Positions 1 to 9,070 of a stretch of DNA of 64,000 nucleotides are shown here, one piece after another (position 1 is the first letter of the stretch; each line of letters opens with the position of its first letter). The stretch spans positions 212,198 through 276,197 of the forward strand of contig VSDK01016761.1 in assembly GCA_009767595.1 (NCBI GenBank), written 5' to 3'. Below the pieces are notes generated by a model. The model was given only the letters and a program-made list of their open reading frames with translations, was not told the origin of the DNA and did not search any database. The DNA is from Symbiodinium kawagutii (Eukaryota; Sar; Dinophyceae; Suessiales; Symbiodiniaceae). The position numbers were made by a program, and so were the translations under genes.

Positions 1-2116
1 TATTCTCAGGATTTCCAGTTTTCTCAACACAAACCACTTTGGCAGGACCAAACCAGTGACATTCTTGTTGACCACCTTGGGTACGGGCTCTTCTGAAGAA
101 ATAAACCAGATCACCAATTTCAAATTCTTGAGCTTTCCGCTTCCTGTACAACTGAGCATGAAGAATCCTTTTTCGAGAGTCAACTTCGAGGAATGTCTGT
201 CGAGCCTTCTGGCGAATTTCAATTTGCCTTTCGAAAGATGGTTCTGTACGTCCATCTTGAGTGGGAAGGTGGTCTCCATTTTGGAGAAAAGACTCCACTC
301 GGTTCTTGCCCTGCCCAAATGACCACTGGTTAGGGGAGAAACCACGAACATTATGCAACTCATTCTTAGCACCAATAACTAAAGAATTGAGCTCTTCACA
401 AGAAACACCATCACCAAGTTCCATCGACAACAGGGACATGTTTTCTTTTACCGTACCCAAATGACGACTGTGTTTCCCCATTTGCCAAGGCCCCTCTCCA
501 ACTATCGGTTGCAGTTGGACTCCTTGGCTTTCCAACCAATGGATCAAACCCAGTTTCCGAAAGAAACCTTCAGCATCATAACGCATCTTGGCAGGTCGTG
601 GCAAATGATTCAGCCAGTGTTTCAAAAAGGCTTGTTTGAATTCATCACTAGTAACAGGTTGTTGACGATAAGGACCTTCACGAACAACAACACACACATG
701 AAAATCACTCGCTTCATCAAAGAAACTGATACCAACACACAACCGAACCGGCTTACCAGCAGCATTAGAATGGGGAGATGACCACCAAAAGGTATCAACA
801 CTCACCGTATCCCAAACTTCCGTGACTGGGGGTACCATAGAAGGTCTGCAAGGAGCTTTCCTACCCCGTTGTTGACAAATGCTACACTGAAAGTCCTTCG
901 CCAAACGCAGAACATCTTCAGAGGCACCAGCATCCCGCAGCACCCGACAGAAAACTTCGTTGTTAGGGTGTCCTAAGTTGGAATGGATCAACCTGAGTTG
1001 GCGAAGATGGGACTGGTCCTCAGCAGAAAGGCCTTCCGGAGGTTCCCCAGCTGGTTCACCAGCTGGCTCCTCACTCCCAGGCTCCTCCCTAGGCTCTTGA
1101 CCTATGTCCACCTCTTCATTGGCCCAAATACCATCATCAGATTGTTGACAAACGATTCCAACCAATTCCCCAAAACGGTCTTCAGGGTGCATCAAGGCTT
1201 GTGCAAAACGTTCACAAAGAAGCTGCGGGTATGTAGCTGTGCTAGCAGTGAGGCTACCTTCAATGGGAACATGACTTCCGCTGGCATGGTTGCACTTCTT
1301 TTCAAGTGCCTTCCGGACACGTTTGTTGGAGGAAAGCCATCCAAAAGATTTTAACAAGGGTTTCCCAGAACCAGGATGAACGCTACCATGTTGACAACCA
1401 TCGGCCCGAAACCTACCACCAAGCAAACGTGTGACTTTCTTGACTTCCGGAAGGTTCCATGACAAGGCCCTCAGTGGTTGTTCAAAACCTCCATCATGAT
1501 CGGAGAAACCACCTTGCTGACCAAGCTCTTGAATCTGAACTTCCAAAATAGTGCAGCAATTCTTGAAAATTCTCCTACCATGTTTCTGTTTCGCCAACAG
1601 CTGTTCACGTTGTTCAGGAGTTCTTTGGTTGGCATTTTGCATGATGGAATACGGAAAACATGGTGGGGAAACGTGCACATACCTTGGTTTGAGCTTCCGA
1701 AGCAGATACAAGGCCTTAGTCAGTCCATCCTTAGTCGCCAAGTCAAAACCATTGTGCAAACCCATGCGGAAACTTCTGCCTCCTTGCTGTTCCACTGCAT
1801 CAGACAGTGGTGAGTCCCATGGAGCACAGACCTCCACCAGGTCTACCCGTTTGTGTTTGGTCAACTGATCCCACACTTGAACTACCTTCTGTTTTTGTTT
1901 AACATCATGATATTCAAAAAGAGCATGCATGTCGGCCGTAAGAGCAGTCCATTGATCAGGCAGGAGTGACGTACTACACAAATCCCCATCCCCAAACTGA
2001 CTTGATGAACCTCCGTTGAAACAATTGGGAACGGTTTGTGTACTATCCTGCTGGTCAACTATGCTACGATCTATCCCACTCAGGTCCCTAGCCGGAGAGA
2101 CCTGGTGGAGCTGTCC
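1..2116 (-). CDS. Pol part of copia-like element: methyltransferase-like domain plus integrase (partial)
   Basis: About 705 codons are open in the same frame as Gag, directly after the TAG at 2117-2119, and run off the window edge. First comes a Rossmann/C5-methyltransferase-like module: VEVCAPWDSPLSDAVEQQGG (about 1780-1840, like motif I), SPPCFPYS (1646-1669, like the catalytic motif IV Pro-Cys), FEQP (near 1475), and a C-terminal H.PIEG...YPQLLCERFAQAL stretch (about 1190-1280). Then comes the integrase: HSNLGH and CSIC give an HHCC zinc site (876-985), VDTFWW holds the first catalytic Asp (about 795-810), and YDAEGFF the second (about 571-590). The position that usually carries the catalytic Glu reads GKHSRH (about 466-482). 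A tail rich in basic residues follows. Domain names are by motif only. Confidence 0.75.
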
Positions 2117-2119
2117 CTA
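2117..2119 (-). other. In-frame TAG between Gag-PR and methyltransferase/integrase frames
   Basis: On the minus strand the codons are CCT ATG TCC TAG GGA CAG CTC. The frame is open for 557 codons before and about 705 codons after this TAG, with no other stop. TAG GGA is also the context used for Gag-Pol readthrough by gammaretroviruses (established knowledge). Whether this element uses readthrough or carries a single mutation cannot be told from one copy. Confidence 0.8.
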
Positions 2120-3790
2120 GGACATAGGGGTCGCTTCGCGGTGCTCAGCGGCTTTGCCGCTAAGCTCAGCCAGCTCACGGACAGCGGGATCTTCTTGCTC
2201 AGGCTCCACAATGAGACTCTGCACCAGAGCATCATGTCCACCAAATGCCGTCAGAGGCATCAGCAAATGAAAAGATGGAGCTCTTTCCAGCTGGATTTGC
2301 TGCTGACTCAGGTGAGGAAAATGAGCCTTTCCAGTCTTGAAGTTGATCGTAGCCTCTTGTTCATACAACCAACGGCTTGACAACAGGAAAGGAGTGCCTC
2401 CCTCAACCACATGCACTGACAGCTTCTTTTCACTGCCACAGATACCGGTAGTCACATCAGCCAGTCCGATGGCGGTGCTTGTAGCTGAGTTGCCGAACAG
2501 AAAGTTTCCACAAACATCACGATCAATGCGAATCTCAGCATTTGGGTCAAAGCCGAGACGGTGAAGCTCATCGCTGAAGTCTTGAAGCATGTAGTCACCA
2601 ACTATGGATTCAGTTGCTCCACAGTCAATGACTCCCTTGTTGCGGGTCTGGTCCTGCAAGACGGCTGAACCCACAAAGGATTTGTCCTCTGTCGTCGTTG
2701 TCACAAGGACGGGTAGCTCAGATTGGGCTTCATCAGGTGGTTCTTGTCCACACACCATGCCCACAAAGCCCACACTGCCACCATCATCACGTGTCCTCTG
2801 ACGTGGGTCTCGTTGTTTGCAGTCTCGAGCACGGTGACCTGGCTTCCCACAACGAATGCACACACCGCGTTCAAAGCGGCTGGCGGCTAGGGATCCTCCA
2901 CGGCCTTCCTTTCGTCGATCAGGAAAGAAGCCACGGCTCGTTCGAGCCTTGCTCAGGGCCTTACGAGCATCCACATAGCCCATCTTCTTGTTGCGAGAGT
3001 CTTGGAAGTTGGCAAAGACCTCTGGGTTCGAAGGATCAGCCACCAAGGCTGCACATGCTTCTTCAAACTGAGCATCCAACTCAGCTTGTGTCTCGTCATC
3101 ATCATTGGGCTCATCTTCATCTGCAAGGTGCCAAACACTGGATTCTTCCTCATCCAGGTCATTCATCAGCACCCGACCTTGTCCCCGATTCCTCTTGCGC
3201 TCAGCATCTTTCTGGGAAAGCGCATCACCACCCCACATTTGTCGCATGCCGGCATAGATGTCCTCCAATTTGTAAGATTTACTCACAGACTTCACAGAGG
3301 CAATGTCGGAGGAGTCCATCTTCAGCATTTGGTTCAGCATGAACCATCCGAACAATTCCGGTGGTACCACGTTCCCTTGTCCAACAGCTTTCAGCGCTTT
3401 GGCGATGTCCTTGATATAGCGGTCATGTCGGATTTCAAAATCGGCCCAATTCTCTCCTTCCTTCCTATGGACCTCATTCTTCTGAAAGTAAGAAGAGAGA
3501 GCATCTCCAAGCAAATCGACGGACACTTTGCCACGCTTCTGTTCCAGATATTCCAACAAGTAGGCCACACCTGTATTAGTCTTCAACTTCGTTCGATCAA
3601 TGTCAGACACAGCTTCCCAAGCTTTACCAACCAGATTGCGAGCCAACTTTGGCCCTAGACGGTCGATGTCTGCTGCTGCTGTGCCATCCACTTCCAGTTC
3701 TACTTGTAGCTTGTAATCTGGCCATGTGGCCCATGATCCATCCCAGCTCGGAAGACGATTGTTGACACCGTTTTCATCCTTACCAGCCAT
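2117..3790 (-). CDS. Gag-protease polyprotein of copia-like element
   Basis: This is a 557-residue ORF. Residues 1-190 resemble a copia Gag (UBN2-like helical region with WPDYK, WADFEIRHDRYIKDI and LEDIYAGMRQM). An acidic linker follows around 211-245. A CCHC zinc knuckle, CX2CX4HX4C, uses C311, C314, H319 and C324 and would bind the packaged RNA. A retropepsin-like active site, VIDCGATES, has its Asp at about residue 389, with a later FLLSSRWL strand. The protein would form the particle and cleave the polyprotein. The start ATG at 3790 follows a non-coding leader. It ends at TAG, but the same frame stays open downstream into the pol part, so the stop may be a readthrough site or a recent mutation. 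Confidence 0.85.
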   Translation of the reverse strand: MAGKDENGVNNRLPSWDGSWATWPDYKLQVELEVDGTAAADIDRLGPKLARNLVGKAWEAVSDIDRTKLKTNTGVAYLLEYLEQKRGKVSVDLLGDALSSYFQKNEVHRKEGENWADFEIRHDRYIKDIAKALKAVGQGNVVPPELFGWFMLNQMLKMDSSDIASVKSVSKSYKLEDIYAGMRQMWGGDALSQKDAERKRNRGQGRVLMNDLDEEESSVWHLADEDEPNDDDETQAELDAQFEEACAALVADPSNPEVFANFQDSRNKKMGYVDARKALSKARTSRGFFPDRRKEGRGGSLAASRFERGVCIRCGKPGHRARDCKQRDPRQRTRDDGGSVGFVGMVCGQEPPDEAQSELPVLVTTTTEDKSFVGSAVLQDQTRNKGVIDCGATESIVGDYMLQDFSDELHRLGFDPNAEIRIDRDVCGNFLFGNSATSTAIGLADVTTGICGSEKKLSVHVVEGGTPFLLSSRWLYEQEATINFKTGKAHFPHLSQQQIQLERAPSFHLLMPLTAFGGHDALVQSLIVEPEQEDPAVRELAELSGKAAEHREATPMS

Positions 3791-3932
3791 ATCACAGAAC
3801 TATCCCCGGATCAGAACCAGGCAGCTCCGCTACCAGTGTAAAACTGGTAAACGGAGTGCACCACTTATACTGGTCGAAAAGCAGATTCGAAGGGAAGATC
3901 AATGATCAAAGAACAGCCAAGTAGAGGATAAA

Positions 3933-3944
3933 GCCCTGACACCA
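3933..3944 (-). other. Putative primer-binding site of the retrotransposon
   Basis: The minus strand reads TGGTGTCAGGGC, close to the TGGTATCAGAGC form complementary to initiator tRNA-Met that copia elements use for minus-strand priming. It lies about 140 bp upstream of the Gag ATG, where a PBS is expected. The bases just before it do not end in the usual CA, so the LTR end is unresolved. Confidence 0.45.
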
Positions 3945-4274
3945 AGAGCTTAGAGACTCAACTGTTTTCCATACACAGAGCACCGTAAGAAGCGACCGGC
4001 CCAAGCTAACTGAGCTTGAGACCAAAGGTCTTGCGGAATCGCAGCAGCTATCAGGAAACATGGTAAGTCAACACAACAAGTGCCGGATTTTCAGGAACCA
4101 ACAAAGTTATGGTGAGTTTATTACTATCAATGAGTAATATATCTTCCATGATTGGAGTGTATGCCTATGGCTTCAGAAAGCACAGCATGGATTTTCAGAC
4201 TGGCTCGAAATGGATGGTTCTATGGGTTATTGACTCTCTTAAACTTAAGAACCATGAATTTTGAGCCAGTTGAT
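3945..4274 (-). other. Probable 5' LTR region of the retrotransposon, bounds unresolved
   Basis: Upstream (minus sense) of the PBS-like site there is no coding frame. An LTR should sit here, but its partner copy lies outside the window, so the ends cannot be confirmed by repeat matching. An imperfect inverted repeat with ATGGTTCT / AGAACCAT arms lies near 4213-4256. Confidence 0.3.
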
Positions 4275-4365
4275 TAATGTTGGTTTCTGATTAGTATCTA
4301 CCTGTTGGTTTCATGCCTATTTTCATTACTTTAGGGGGAGTTACACTAATCAGAAACCAACATTA
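4275..4365. repeat. Family D inverted-repeat element, copy 1
   Basis: This 91-bp hairpin has ends TAATGTTGGTTTCTGATTAGT and the exact reverse complement ACTAATCAGAAACCAACATTA. The interior includes CTACCTGTTGGTTTCATGCC and ATTACTTTAGGGGGAG. A second copy with the same interior is at 44917-45006. It has no coding capacity, so it is a MITE-like element. Confidence 0.75.
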
Positions 4366-4396
4366 AGAAAGCATTGACCACTGGTTGACTGAACAG

Positions 4397-4584
4397 CATC
4401 ACATGGGCCTCAACAAAGCACCAATGGATGGCACCAGCGGTGTCCGCCTCCAGGTGAGAGCATTGATCTCGGGGACGAAGACCTGGCTCCCTCCACCAAG
4501 CGACGGCGCGAGGACGAGGAGGAAGAGGCGGCCATGCGTAGCAGTGGTGGGCTGCAAGGGATCTCGGGGGACATTGCCATTGAT
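4397..4584 (+). CDS. Candidate exon: acidic/basic linker, possibly of the MCM6-like gene
   Basis: A frame open from about 4391 to 4596 reads PPPGESIDLGDEDLAP, then STKRRREDEEEEAAMRSSGG and GISGDIAIDE. MCM6 proteins have a poorly conserved acidic linker between the AAA+ and winged-helix domains, and the next exon (6052) begins that winged-helix region on the same strand. If the exon ended at a GA donor (4585) it would join exon 6052 in phase. There is a TGA just upstream and an AG acceptor at 4394-4395. The assignment to MCM6 is inference. It could instead be a fragment of another gene or retroelement. Confidence 0.35.
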
Positions 4585-4621
4585 GAATGTTGCTAGGTCA
4601 GATGTATAAATATAAATAGAT

Positions 4622-4693
4622 AAATATAGATAGATAGATAGATAGGTAGATAGATAGATAGATAGATATATATATATATATATATATATATAT
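4622..4693. repeat. (GATA)n then (TA)n microsatellite
   Basis: Perfect to near-perfect GATA repeats pass into about 12 TA repeats. The tyrosine-rich minus-strand ORF over it is an artefact of the repeat. Confidence 0.95.
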
Positions 4694-4699
4694 TTCGAA

Positions 4700-5160
4700 C
4701 CAAAAGGAGAAAACACAACTTTCACAATGCAGGTTGTGCTCCTAATCAATAGTCCCAATCCATTTTGGACGGATTTCCGTACAGTGGTTTTCCATGGTTT
4801 TCCTCAACATTCCTCCACTCCGAACCCAGAAACATGCAGACACCTTGGGTGCAACGACAGAATCCCACAATCCAACGTATCTATATACATTTTGACACAC
4901 ATATATGCGAACTTAGACATTTAAAGAATCCTCTACCTACTTACCATCCTGGCTGTTTGATCTAACATGATCTAATGATCTAAACCAATGAAAGTTGAAT
5001 GTGACGTAATCTAATCAAATCAAACCTAATCTACTCTCAGCTTAGCTAAATGTTCTCTATGTATTCATTTGTCTCATCATAGTGTCATCTCATCTTATAT
5101 ATCAAATTTTGTCCTATCTTATCATATTTTACGAAACTCCATCTTCTCTCCATATTTCTC
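4700..5160. other. Intronic or intergenic stretch with no gene seen
   Basis: AT-rich sequence with short accidental ORFs. A degenerate ATCTAATC / TCTAATCAAATC pattern occupies 4960-5050. No splice-flanked coding frame was seen. Confidence 0.5.
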
Positions 5161-5165
5161 TAAAC

Positions 5166-5554
5166 CTATCTACCTATCTACCTGCCTACCTAGCTACTTC
5201 GCTACCTAGCTACCTATCTACCTAGCTACCTAGCTACGTAGCTACCTAGCTACCTAGCTACCTAGCTAGATAGCTGCCTATCTACCTGTCTACCCACCTG
5301 TTTATCTAGCTATCTACCTACCTATCTATCCAGCTGCCTACCTACCTGCCTATCTACCGATCTGCCTATCTACCTGTCTACCTATCTACCTATCTACCTA
5401 TCCACCTATCTACCTGTCCACCTATCGACCTATCGACCTATCGACCTATCGACCTATCGACCTATCGAACTATCGACCTATCGACCTATCGACCTATCGA
5501 CCTATCGACCTATCTACCTATCTACCTATTTACTTACCTGCCTACCTACCTACC

Positions 5555-5594
<40 letters not shown>

Positions 5595-5656
5595 GGTCTG
5601 TCTCTAACTGCCTGCTTGTCTCTAACTGCCTGCCCGTCTGTCTGTCTGTCTGTCTA
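5166..5656. repeat. Long compound tetranucleotide tract (CTAC/CTAT/CGAC/CTGT)
   Basis: About 490 bp of 4-bp and 8-bp units: first CTACCTAT and CTACCTAG, then about ten CGACCTAT units (5425-5505), then a (CTGT)n block near 5555-5600. The successive homogenised sub-blocks suggest stepwise slippage expansion. ORFs here are artefacts. Confidence 0.95.
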
Positions 5657-6051
5657 CCCCTCTGCGCGTGGAATCCTTTGTCACATGGGCGCCTTGTGTT
5701 GGATATGCTGCCTCCTATGTGTAGGTGAGCGGAGTTTTCTATTGTCTCCCAGCTTGGCGGGATCGCCGAGTATGTAGTGTCAACCCAATAAGATCCAATA
5801 AGAGTATCATTTTCGTTAGAACCTATCGCTTTGGGTGTTGCCACCCTCTTGATCAGCCAGTGGTTTATTAATCCTGGCTTCATATTATTTGTATCACACA
5901 ACACAGCCTGATTTGCTGGAAAGTTATAAAAACCTCAAAGCATGGATGGGATGATAAAAACATACGGATTTGATGAGTGAACGTGCCAAGTTCAAGCAGC
6001 CAAGATTTTAGGGTCTAACCCAAATCCCTGGATGCTTGAAATCTCCGACAG

Positions 6052-7519
6052 GGTGAGCAAGCCAAGCGAAGCAAGCGCGTTCGCATCACACTGCCAGAGT
6101 ACCAGCGAATGGGCCACCTGTCGGAATTAGATTGGGCACATGTAGCACATGCCTCTCTTTGGTGTTTGTAAATTTGGGAAAACTTCAGATGCATTCTATG
6201 AAACAAGAAGAGATCCATTGGTCTTGGATGCTGGAACTTCAAAGTAGGAACAGCTCAAAGACGCAGGTTGGTTCCTGATTGGTGCCGATGCTTCAAGCTG
6301 CTTTCAGGTCAGATGATCTTGAGATACCTGGCAGAACAGGAGGCTGCTGATCAAGTGGTCACCGAAGGCGATCTCATCACATGGTGCGCTGGAACTCAGC
6401 TGCGATCTTCCATGAGTGCCGGATGTGTATACAGTAATCTATAAGTAAGAAATCATCTTAAAAAACTGTAAGATTATAGTAAGAGCATTGTGGATGAGGT
6501 TTTTCGTTAGGATCTGGAGCCTTGAGGTTTTGTTGCTTCGTTGGATGGCTGTGTTGCCACAGCAGCGAGGTACATGGAGCAAGTTGAGCCTGAGCTTGTG
6601 ACAGAGGAGAGCTGGGAGCATCAAGGTATGGTGATTTCGTCCTTGGGGGTTGAGATGCTTGGGGGGTGCTTGGGTGTTCCTATTTTTCCCAGCTGCTGGG
6701 CTCAAAGACGTCCATTTTGAGGATGGTTTGGGGTATCATTTGGACACAGCTGGGGGGAAGCCATTTTTCGTGGTAAAATTTGTAAAACAACCATTTTTGG
6801 GATCCTGTATTTTGAGACACCTCCAGTTGTTTGTTGGGCGGTCAATTGGTGGTGAAGTGGTTGACGGTCAATTGGTGGTTCATTGATCCTTCGATGTTTA
6901 CATCGATGTCAACCTAGCCTTCTCGATGCTTGCAGTGGACTAGGTTGCAGTCTTACTGTGCACACGGTGTTTAACCTGGCCGTTCTCTTGATGCTGAGAG
7001 TATCAGACCTGCTGGCACAATGAAGACACGCGCACATCTTCCTGGCAATTGGGCGTGTACTAGCGCTAACAGATGTTGGATCAGGCTGATCTCAATGCTT
7101 CCTTCAGAGTACATGGTGTGTATGCGCTGCGTTCGTGCTTATGTTTGTTCTTGGATGGCAGTTGATGAGTGCTGGACTAGGAGCAGTCTCTGAAAAGCGC
7201 GCACGCACGCACGCACACGCACATTCAAACATACGCATGGTCCGCATAGGTTCCCAGCTTCTTTGAAGTGTCGTGGATGACCTATGGAACATGCATTGAG
7301 AAGACACACATGGTATGATATCACTGGAATTACATTGGTACAGCGTTTTTTTCACCGTTTGAAACGTGAACCAACCATCAACCAATCACAAATCAATGAT
7401 ATTGATATTACCTAATGAATCATTAGTGATTCATCAATTATATAAATTATCAATGATTCTTAATGGTATAATCATGTCTCTATCTATCCATCTATCCATC
7501 TACCTACCTACCTACCTAC

Positions 7520-7563
<44 letters not shown>

Positions 7564-8451
7564 ATCTACATATATACATAAATCATCAATGAAACTCTTT
7601 ATGTCCAAAGAAAACCAATCACCCAAAGATCGGCCAGGAGCAGCTCGAAAGGCAACAGCATTTGGTGCAGCTGGTGGTCGGCAGCTTAGTGGCCCCTGGA
7701 TATCCTTGCAGAAGGTCAATGGTTGGAGGAATTTTAAGAGCGTAGAAATGGCTATGCTTATAAAATGGATATGGTTACAAAATGGATATGAATGATTTAT
7801 CAATGGAATTTTTAGAGGTCATACATGATTTATCAATGCTTTGAGGAATATTAAGAGAGTAATAACTATTGAAACCATCAAAATGAAATAGCTTAAACGG
7901 GTGATGGTTATAAATGGTTACAAATGGTTTTTGAGGAAGTTTAAGAGGTGAATGGTAATGGTTATAAATGGGTGTTTCTCAAGCCATAGGGAACCCCCCA
8001 AATGGATGGTTTATTGCTATAACTGGTCAAGATTGGATGATCTTGAGAAACTACCATATGTGTATATATATATATATATTACTCAAAAGATGTTGAAACC
8101 ATATTTGAACAGGTTGATGACTAAAATCCATATTGAAGCCGTCAATAGTTATTATATTGATATGTTGGTTAATACGTGTATATATAGACATATACGTTGA
8201 TAGTTCAATGGTTAATAACTATGAACAAGAATCAGAAACCATCAAGAACTACTACTGGCCACCAATAACAATTAGTCAATAAGTATAACCATCACAGGCC
8301 ATTAGTCAATATTGTTGATGATTGCTGATACCTCATGAGTTGGTTTGTCAGCACAGTGCAGACTTTTGGTCAGCGATTTGGGAGTACATGCGTCGCAATG
8401 CTTGGTTGTAATTTGCGGCATGACATCTCAGTTGAAATTATGCATATATAC

Positions 8452-8501
<50 letters not shown>

Positions 8502-9028
8502 ATATATAGATATCGGTATAATACTTTTAAGAGCTTCAGCTCTTTGGTGAATTTCCCATTTCACCCTTGCATTTGGCCGGAACATCCACAAGGTCAAAGT
8601 GCATGAAAATGCACACAGCTCGCAGGGCATGGCTATCTTCGAGGTCTTGACAATCCAGATATTTGTACACGACCTCCTTTTGAAACGAAGAAGACGTCAT
8701 AAACATAGAGTCATCCAAACTCTTCCGAAAGGTATCCAAATCCATTGCTTCAACTTCAGTAGCCTTGACTTCTTTCCCCTTCTTTGAGCCGAAATGAGCC
8801 GAAGCTATTTTATTCCGAAGCAGTTAAAAACGAACGTTATTAGGTGGCCCTGTGATTTGATGACAACTTCTACCATACGATGACAACTTTACCATACGTG
8901 GCCACTATAGTAAAACTCCACAAAATGCAGTACTTCTAAAGCCTCATTGTTCTAAAACATTGTAAAAAGCTCTTGAACGTACTATACCCAAAAACAAATT
9001 TATATATATATATATATATATAGATATG

Positions 9029-9070
<42 letters not shown>

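Larger units (their letters stand above)
1..3944 (-). mobile_element. Ty1/copia-like LTR retrotransposon, 5' part (truncated by window edge)
   Basis: Reading the minus strand from 3944 towards 1, I see a primer-binding-site-like sequence, a Gag protein with a CCHC zinc knuckle, an aspartic protease motif, a methyltransferase-like domain, and an integrase with its HHCC zinc-binding region. Integrase after protease, with reverse transcriptase not yet reached, is the Ty1/copia order; reverse transcriptase and RNase H should lie beyond position 1. The frame from 3790 to 1 has a single stop (TAG at 2117-2119). The element lies between the window start and an exon that may belong to the MCM6-like gene, in opposite orientation to it. 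The near-intact frame suggests a young insertion. The LTR edge was not resolved. Confidence 0.85.

Noticed and set aside
2036-3658. Plus-strand ORFs opposite the Gag-protease ORF
   Set aside because: They are shadows of the 557-codon minus-strand ORF, which has a zinc knuckle and protease motif; the plus frames have none.
7073-7115. Short exon [14 protein letters not shown] in the MCM6-like gene
   Set aside because: Good splice signals but it would introduce a stop in the phase required by the preceding exon, and MCM6 has nothing at that place.
8362-8404. Short exon [14 protein letters not shown] in the MCM6-like gene
   Set aside because: The exons at 7638-7673 and 9695-9748 join in phase without it and match MCM6 directly.
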